This document shows positions 57,311 to 64,000 of a stretch of DNA of 64,000 nt, one piece after another (the stretch's first letter is position 1; every line of letters begins with the position of its first letter). The stretch is from Protea cynaroides (lineage: Eukaryota > Streptophyta > Magnoliopsida > Proteales > Proteaceae), in assembly GCA_028583415.1 (NCBI GenBank), contig CM053274.1, positions 88,799,902 to 88,863,901 of the forward strand, read 5' to 3'. Position numbers and translations under genes: made by a program. The notes under the pieces were generated by a model. That model saw only the letters and a program-made list of their open reading frames with translations, made no database searches and was not told the origin of the DNA.

Positions 57311-58771
57311 AATAGATGCCCCCCCGTAAATGTAAAATGTAAGATCCAATAGATATGATATGATCCATGATAGAATCCCGCCGAAGATACGGTGCACGTG
57401 AAACTATTCTCTTTTTCACCAAATTTGTATAAAAGGTTAATATTATTAGGCTTTAACGGTGTAGATTTAAAGGGTAAGAAATCTTTTAACTCCATCCACC
57501 CAACAAAACGTCACAAACCCTCAATGGAAGCAAAATACCACACGTGTAGGAATCTTGAAAACGAGACGTAAAATAGCAATTCTGAAATTAACGCTACGTG
57601 GCACCACATGCAAATCTCACCATCTTTACCGATTACCACTCCGAATGGTGGAAAATGGAAATACTCTGGAACCAAAACATGTGACTGACACGTGTACGTC
57701 TTGCAAATCACTATAATCCTTATATTCTGTTTTCAGGCGCCTCCATTAGATACTGGCACGAGTTTTCCCGGCCCAGCGCCGGTAGCCGGTGAGAAATTGG
57801 CAGACGACACATGTACAGAAAACATCAATTGGGATCTTAATTGAAGATTGTAGGTGTTCTGAAAGTAAAAGATACACAAATAAAGATATTTTTATGTCTA
57901 AAAGTACAATTGTACCCTTACCTTATCTGTATTTTTAGTAATCTGGAAAAGACTGCAATACCCTTCTACTTATATTGTATTCATTTTTAACCCTCAATTT
58001 TATTCCAATTTAAATACTGCCACATTATAAGAGTGAATGATATAACCTAAACTCATTTTTAACATTTGAAGTAAGATAGCAAACCTATCATATTTCTTTG
58101 ATGATGTAAATTTTAAGTTTGAGCTAAAAAGTTTAGCTGACTCCCTAATTAGGAGGACCTTATTGGTAGTGTCGGTGATAATTTAGTTAATCTGTAATCC
58201 GTGGTTCCAGCCTCAAGGTGCTAGACTGTCCATATATATTTCGTGCTCTTCCCGATATATATCTTTTTATAAAAAAAAAAAATGAGACAGTAAACCTCAA
58301 GTTCATATGATCACAATGAGCTCTTTAATATTTACCATTGGAAAAAAAAAAGAAGAAGGAAGATCTTTAATAATATCCCAGCATCTCACCATGGAAAGAG
58401 AGTGTAAGCATTTTATTTTTGGAAAAAATATTGTTGTTACATAAAATTGTGAAAACGAAATTGCATCTCTAATTTTTTGTCATTTTAACGTAGCACACTT
58501 CTTATTTGAGTAAGGGTAAAATTTTGATATTGTACTCAAAAAACATGTAAAATGATGACAATTTTTGAAAACGACATAATGATAAGTCATTTTTAATTGT
58601 TTTTTAAAAACCATAATTTACCATTGACTTAAAAAAAAAAAAAAAGAGAATAAAACAAAAGACAAGCAAAAGAAGATTATAACTTCTCACTTCACCACTT
58701 TAGTTACAACAAGATAATGTCATCAATTCAGTATTAAAAAATAATAATAATAAAAAAGAAGAAGAAGAAGA
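57311..58771. other. AT-rich intergenic DNA
   Basis: A-runs (about 58269-58281 and 58630-58645) and an (ATA)n-(GAA)n tract (about 58738-58771). No gene or defined element seen. Confidence 0.5.
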
Positions 58772-59370
58772 TAAGGGTACCAATTGGAAATCGAATTGGT
58801 TGTTCAAATCAAGCCAACTCATTATAACTCGAAACTGAACTGCTCTATTATGTTATTAGACATGTATCGGACAAAGCACTCTAATATTTATCAAATCCCA
58901 GTCCGGCTTGGAGTCTAGAGTAGCCCATTGGGAGTCCCGATAAGGCAGACCGCTAAGTCCGAATTGAATTAAACCAATAGTTGAACCACTTAAAATCTTA
59001 ACTCTTAAACCCTAAACATAATCTCAAAATCGCAAATTCCCAACCTAATTAGGTGCTAACGGGCGTTTTTATTCATTACTTCATAATTCATTAATCATTA
59101 CCCTCAGTTAGTTAATCCCTCATAAAGTAAAGGAGTGTCATTCGAGCTTTTTTAGTTCCTTACTAGGTCGAAAATCAAACTGGTCCGAAATCAGTCCGAT
59201 AAGTTCTGCCTGATAAAAAATCAACACCAGACCAACCCGTTAACTAATGTATACAGTGCTACCATCCTAGCCCGAATCTATTATTGATCATGTTTTTTGG
59301 TACCCCTAAAAAGTTCGAGATAGATTCGACCATTCCAAAACTGGGCTGAACCGATCTATTGACACCCTTA
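58772..59370. mobile_element. possible degenerate hAT-like element, about 599 bp
   Basis: The right end TTGACACCCTTA (to 59370) and the GGTCCGAAATCAGTCCGATA and TAGCCCGAATC blocks match the hAT family at 22839. The left end TAAGGGTACCAATT is degenerate. Flanks GAAGAAGA and CAACAAGT match at only 5 of 8. Confidence 0.4.
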
Positions 59371-59774
59371 CAACAAGTTACACCTTTGTTAAGCTAAGGT
59401 TTTTATCATCTCTTATTTGAATAAATATACTTTTTTCCCGAGTTTAGTAAATTTATATTTTTTTTCATGAAAAATAAAAATATAATAAAATTAAGACAGA
59501 ATATTTCATAAATTGTTGTGTTTGTACATGATCATATTTTCATCCGTTAGAAGAAGAAGTGCATTTTCAAAACTGTTTCACCATATGAAGGATTGACACC
59601 CTGATCGTGTATCAGTGTACGAAAACTATCCCCATTCATTGACAATTCCTGGATAATCATGTTCAAACGACATATTGACATATGACCATGAATATAAATA
59701 TTAATAAATACTATTTAAATCTTAGTTTGTCAGTAATTAAATCCATTTTTTTTTAATTGTCAAATTTCAAAAAC

Positions 59775-59777
<3 letters not shown>

Positions 59778-59849
<72 letters not shown>
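59778..59849. repeat. (TA)n microsatellite, about 72 bp
   Basis: Uninterrupted TA units, followed at about 59893-59916 by a (CT)n tract and CA units. Confidence 0.97.
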
Positions 59850-59850
<1 letters not shown>

Positions 59851-59893
59851 CACATAATCTAAATAACTTATCAATTAATACGTATTTAGATAT

Positions 59894-59924
<31 letters not shown>

Positions 59925-61040
59925 CCACAAATCAAAATTTTGATCAATTGACATATGTCTATATAACATTTATAGAACAATCTAAATATCTGATCAATCA
60001 ATATTTACTTAGATCATGATATCCAAAGATAATAATTCTATTTTTTTTAGGTAAGTTGTTTTTACTATGAATGCTTTTAAAACATCTAAAAATATGAAAG
60101 GAACATATTTGCTTGAAGCATGACAAAAAAAAAAAAAAACGAAACCTTGAGGAAGTGTTTGTAGGGCAAAGGTGGTTGCCATGTTAGTGAATATTGATGT
60201 AAGTCTAGTAGGTCGAAGAATCAACTCTCCTACCCCCATCCAGTGCATGCTATGCGACCAAACTTCTGCACCCACTCCCATCTAAAAAAAAAAAGACTTC
60301 GATCTTCGATCTATCATACTAAGCCCTAAAGTGTTTTTATTTTTTTAAATTTTCATTTCCCACATTACCCCTCTATCAAGATTCCCATCATCCTCTGGGC
60401 CATCATAGTGGTTGGCCCACCTAGCACAAAAAAAGTCTCATTATCATTTGATACATACATGTAGTACAACTACTTGACGTACACGTACAATACAACCCTT
60501 AATAAGAGAAAACAATCTTAATTAAGGCTCTCTTCACTATGATTTACAGTTTTTATTTATATTTAAAATAAATTATATAATTTGAAATCTTTAAATAGGT
60601 TAGAAGATGTTTATTATTATTGTGATAATTTATTATTATTTCTATATAAATAGTACCAAACTACTATTATTTATAAATCATAATTTATTCTTATAAATGA
60701 TTTGTCATAAATAATTCATAAATATAAATGTAAACTATACCTAGAGGGCTAGAAGAGCCTATATATAATAAATTTGATAAATATGTTATTGTTTGAGGTG
60801 TTCTTGTGGGAGGGCAAATTCTTTTTTTTTTTCCCCCTGATTTTTTGATAACTAATATTAACAAGAGAAGGGCAAAATAGTAAGTGTACACTTTTACAAA
60901 CATTAAAATGGGGTTAGGATAGTAACGTAATTCTGGTAATTGTTGGTGTTGTATTATGGAAAGAAATGCGATTAAGAAAAATTAGAAAGTAGAAAAAAAA
61001 GAATTAGGAAAGGAAATTCTATTGACACTCACCGAAAGGC
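59850..61040. other. AT-rich intergenic DNA upstream of eIF(iso)4G
   Basis: Very AT-rich. Direct repeats of AAATAATTTATTATTATT type near 60600-60710. No gene seen. Confidence 0.5.
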
Positions 61041-61052
61041 GGAATCTTCAGT

Positions 61053-61333
61053 ACATAAAAAGGGGTTTTCTCTCTTGGCCTCATCTCTCTCCACTTCTTT
61101 TCTCTTTGCAGCAGCGAAGAGAGGTAGAGAGATATTGATAGAGAGAGCCTCTCTCTGCGAACGCTTCTTCTTATTTCGTTCGTTTGTTTATCCTTCCAAT
61201 AACAGAAAAAAATCTCATCTTCTTAATCTTTTGGATCGGCTTTGTTTTTGTGGGTCGATTGTCTCTTTATCGTTTTCTTTGGGATCGATTGGTCGGCGGC
61301 GATTGTCCTCGATAAAGAGCGAAAGACCGAGTT
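61053..61333 (+). promoter_or_regulatory. eIF(iso)4G core promoter region and 5' leader
   Basis: A TATA-like ACATAAAAAGG lies at about 61054-61064. It is followed by a CT-rich leader of about 250 nt with TCTCTCT patches, common in plant housekeeping genes. Confidence 0.5.
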
Positions 61334-61531
61334 ATGCAGGCAGATCAGACGGTGTTGAGTTTAAGGCCTGGTGGTGGAGCCAACCGAGGAAGCAGATTTC
61401 TTGCCCCTCGTTTCGACTCTCCTTTTGGCAATAGTTCTGCTGGTGGTTCATCTTCGATCTCATCCTCATCGTCCTCCGATCAACAGCTCCTTCGTCCTCA
61501 TGGTGGTGCCCTTCCCACTTCTTCTCTCAAG
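61334..61531 (+). CDS. eIF(iso)4G: eukaryotic translation initiation factor iso4G, first coding exon
   Basis: ATG at 61334 opens 66 codons that end exactly at AAG before a GT at 61532 (phase 0). It reads MQADQTVLSLRPGGGANRGS, then FLAPRFDSPFG, a Ser-rich run and LLRPHGGA. The start 'DQTV.SLRPGGG' and the later 'LLRPHGGA' are the N-terminal hallmarks of plant eIF(iso)4G, the scaffold that joins the cap-binding eIF(iso)4E, eIF4A and eIF3. The central MIF4G and MA3 domains must lie beyond the window. The next exon is expected to begin with a GDSRFEGRE-like stretch, which I do not find before 64000, so the first intron exceeds 2.4 kb. Recognised from the N-terminal pattern only. Confidence 0.75.
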
Positions 61532-64000
61532 GTTTCCCCTTCAAAACCCTATCTTCGTGTTCGGATCTAGGGTTTCTTTCTTCTATTTCTTTTCTGGGTC
61601 TTCTTTGGTTGTTTTTATCTCTTTATGTATAGAGATTTTGTTTCTGTTTCTGCTAGGGTTCTTAAATATTCTTACTTTTTCTCGTTTCTGTTTGTGCAGT
61701 GTTTTGTTTATGAGATCCTTGCTGCTATGACTTTTTATGATTAGCTTGAGTTGATTTGTTTTTCAGCTGATTTAAAGCCGTATTTGGATATGCTGGTGTC
61801 GTCGAAATCTTTTTCCCTTTTTCTCTTGAATGAGGTTACTGGACAATTCTATATCCAATCGTTATTTGTGTAGATGATCTATGATATCAAATCTTTTATT
61901 TAGCAAATTCAATGTACAAATATTTCTCTTTTGATTAATATAAACTTTATCTACGTTTTTTTTTTTTTCTGGGACTTCCTTGCTGAAATTATTGGTGTTA
62001 TGTTCGTGCTTCTAAAGATCAATGTGCCGTTTACATGTAGGAATCTGGGATATGCAAAAGCCGCACTTGTTTATCCTTAAAAAAAAAAATCGTGTGTAAA
62101 TTTTATTTCAGCATTTGACTATAGTTGATTTGGAAAATAAAAGAATTAGAGAACTTACGGTAGAATGAAAGACGTTCTGTTTTTCAAATTTCCGGGCTAA
62201 AATTTTTGTAGGGGAAAAAAATCATACAGCAATAAACTTAACACTATTTAGAAATTTAGTAATTGTGAAAGGACTTTGCTGGTGATATGTGTCCTAATTC
62301 TTGGTGGGGCACTTAAGATGTGTACCTGCTGTAAATATGGACAAACAGTGATCGGTAGGCTTTAGGTGGGCCCACATTGAGTATTGGGATGCCCATAAAG
62401 GACCTACATATATGAGCTTCAGCTTTAGAGGGTGACAAACAAGATGGTTATGATATCTATCATCTTTGTATCCACTCAGTTGTCTTTCAATTTTCATTCT
62501 AGTCAGCTTTGACTGGAGTATATTTAATTGATTTCACTACATACGTAGCTTGTTGAGCTTTGTTTGTATTGTTGATGGTAGCTTGTTGAGCTTTGTTTGG
62601 GTCACCTTCTCCTCTTGCTCCCTAAGGATTTAGTATTTGAACATCTCATGTGTGTTTTACAAATAATAATTGCTATTTGTCTGAGAAGAGCGTGAGATCT
62701 TCCATTTATGTTCTTTGTTCTTTGATCGTATAGAACTTTATTTCAAAACTTTTTAGAAGTGGAATAAACTTTGTAAAAAATGGATATTGTTGACTGAGAC
62801 ATACTCCCTAGGTGTTTTCTGTTGATTATGTAATAATGTGGGAATCACTTAAACTAAATCTAATTGTGCTATTTCTCCCCAAAGACAATTGTTGAATGTA
62901 AGACAGCTGTGTGTCTGTGCTTTTCTTTGGTAGCTATTTCTAAAGGTTGTATACTTGTATTTCTCAGTAATTGTATTGTAATGCTCTGCTGGTTTGCAAT
63001 GTTTATAAAAAAGGGAGACATCCTTTTCAAATCCATCAGGTTTTTGTTACCTTTCTCAGTTCTTTCTATTTTGTTTCCGAATGTTGGTGTCACACTTTCT
63101 GCAGGACACTTGGACAGAAATGGTTGCTTTTTATGCAATATTTTGTTGTTGTCCCCAGCGTGCATGCGCACAGGGGTGGGGGGGGGTAGGTCCCCCCTCT
63201 CCTTTCTCCCACTGTTATTTTGCACTCATTATCTTCTAAAAAAGAAAATGACTGCTGATTTACAGGAGAATGACTTTTTTTTTGGGAAACTGTCTGTTTT
63301 CATGTCTTTCTTTCTATCACATTATATGCGTGCCTGCGCTTTCCTGTTTGTGGCATGCACAATGGTATTCAAACTATCATATGTGCAATTTTTGGTAATG
63401 CTGACAAGGTGTAGCTGACATACTTCCCAATTTTGTTCCGGAAAATCTGGAAATAGAGCGCATAGCGCGGCGGCTTCAAATATATCAATCATGCCAGAGC
63501 GGTATCCTCCGCCGAGGAGAAAAGAGCCTTTAAAAGGATTTGTTATAGTTGCTTCCTTATTGAGCTAACTTTTGTCCTGATGCAACATTTGGTAATGCTT
63601 TTTTCCTTACTTTGGGACAGCACATCATTTTGTGTGGTTGTTTATTTACCGTGTTGAGGCCTCAATTTTGAGCACTCTGTGCAGTCATTCACCCTGGTCC
63701 AATTCTGCATGGGATCTTCTAAATGGATTAGGGAACAATGTCAGCTTGGTTTTGGATTCTGACATGCTATGGGTCATTGTGCAACACTTTTAGTATTCCT
63801 TTGTAATTGTCATGGATCACATCCAACACCTTCCATGTTTTTCATCAATTCTAGGAAGTTTCTCGGTGGAAAACATTAATTTTTCATTATTTTATGCCTT
63901 TCTTTACTGGATATGAATATTGTAATTCCTACAGAATGACTAGGGGCTTGGTTGGGGGAGGGTTTCACTCAATCTACTAAATATTACTCAATCCTGACTT
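61532..64000 (+). other. first intron of eIF(iso)4G, open at the window edge
   Basis: AT-rich intronic sequence with T-runs (for example about 61959-61970) and a G-run near 63175-63187. A 184-codon open reading at 62864-63418 is hydrophobic, unlike any family I know, and probably chance. A GC-richer patch at 63420-63535 is discussed separately. Confidence 0.55.

Noticed and set aside
62864..63418. A 184-codon hydrophobic open reading
   Set aside because: It lies in the eIF(iso)4G intron, has composition typical of T-rich DNA, and an antisense reading overlaps it.
1..64000. CRISPR arrays, bacterial operons, tRNA or rRNA genes
   Set aside because: No regularly spaced repeats, tRNA cloverleaf or rRNA sequence was seen; the window is plant nuclear DNA.

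Overview
This is nuclear DNA of a flowering plant. The evidence is plant-type split genes with AT-rich introns, four plant cytosolic HSP70 genes ending in EEVD, a 5' exon that reads as eIF(iso)4G (a translation factor form known only from plants), and typical plant transposons (Ty1/copia, hAT, LINE, foldback MITEs). The species cannot be named from the sequence. The abundance of old transposons and long introns suggests a medium to large genome.

Layout. Positions 1-13186 hold the 3' half of a TFIIH p34/TFB4 gene (+). One of its introns carries a decayed 5.5 kb copia element with an intact target duplication, and the next carries a probable solo LTR. Positions 13.2-19.0 kb are a transposon graveyard: two LINE 3' ends tail to tail, two hAT elements and three foldback elements. 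Positions 19.06-42.6 kb are a tandem array of three intronless cytosolic HSP70 genes (A, B, C, all +) separated by long homologous spacers. B carries a 1-base insertion that truncates it. A fourth, more diverged HSP70 (D) lies on the minus strand at 48.0-50.0 kb, so C and D converge. Between C and D lies a second, diverged copy of the solo-LTR-like family. Positions 50.5-61 kb are gene-poor, AT-rich DNA with a broken RBR/RNase H-like gene fragment, further hAT and foldback elements and long (TA)n tracts. Positions 61.05-64.0 kb contain the promoter, leader, first coding exon and start of the first intron of eIF(iso)4G (+).

How the parts relate. HSP70 A, B and C share a promoter block with a perfect heat shock element about 20-30 bp upstream of a TATAAAA box, so heat-inducible expression through HSF is expected. 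B matches C through its promoter and most of its coding region, but matches A from the last roughly 150 bp of coding sequence into the 3' flank. This is the pattern expected if B is the recombinant product of unequal crossing-over between an ancestral A and C. hAT insertions present only in the B spacer, with clean empty sites in the A spacer, postdate that event; one hAT is present in both spacers and predates it.

No previously unknown multi-gene system was found. The most interesting points are the recombinant HSP70 array, the foldback family with 8-10 bp target duplications, and some coding-looking sequence I do not recognise in the spacers.
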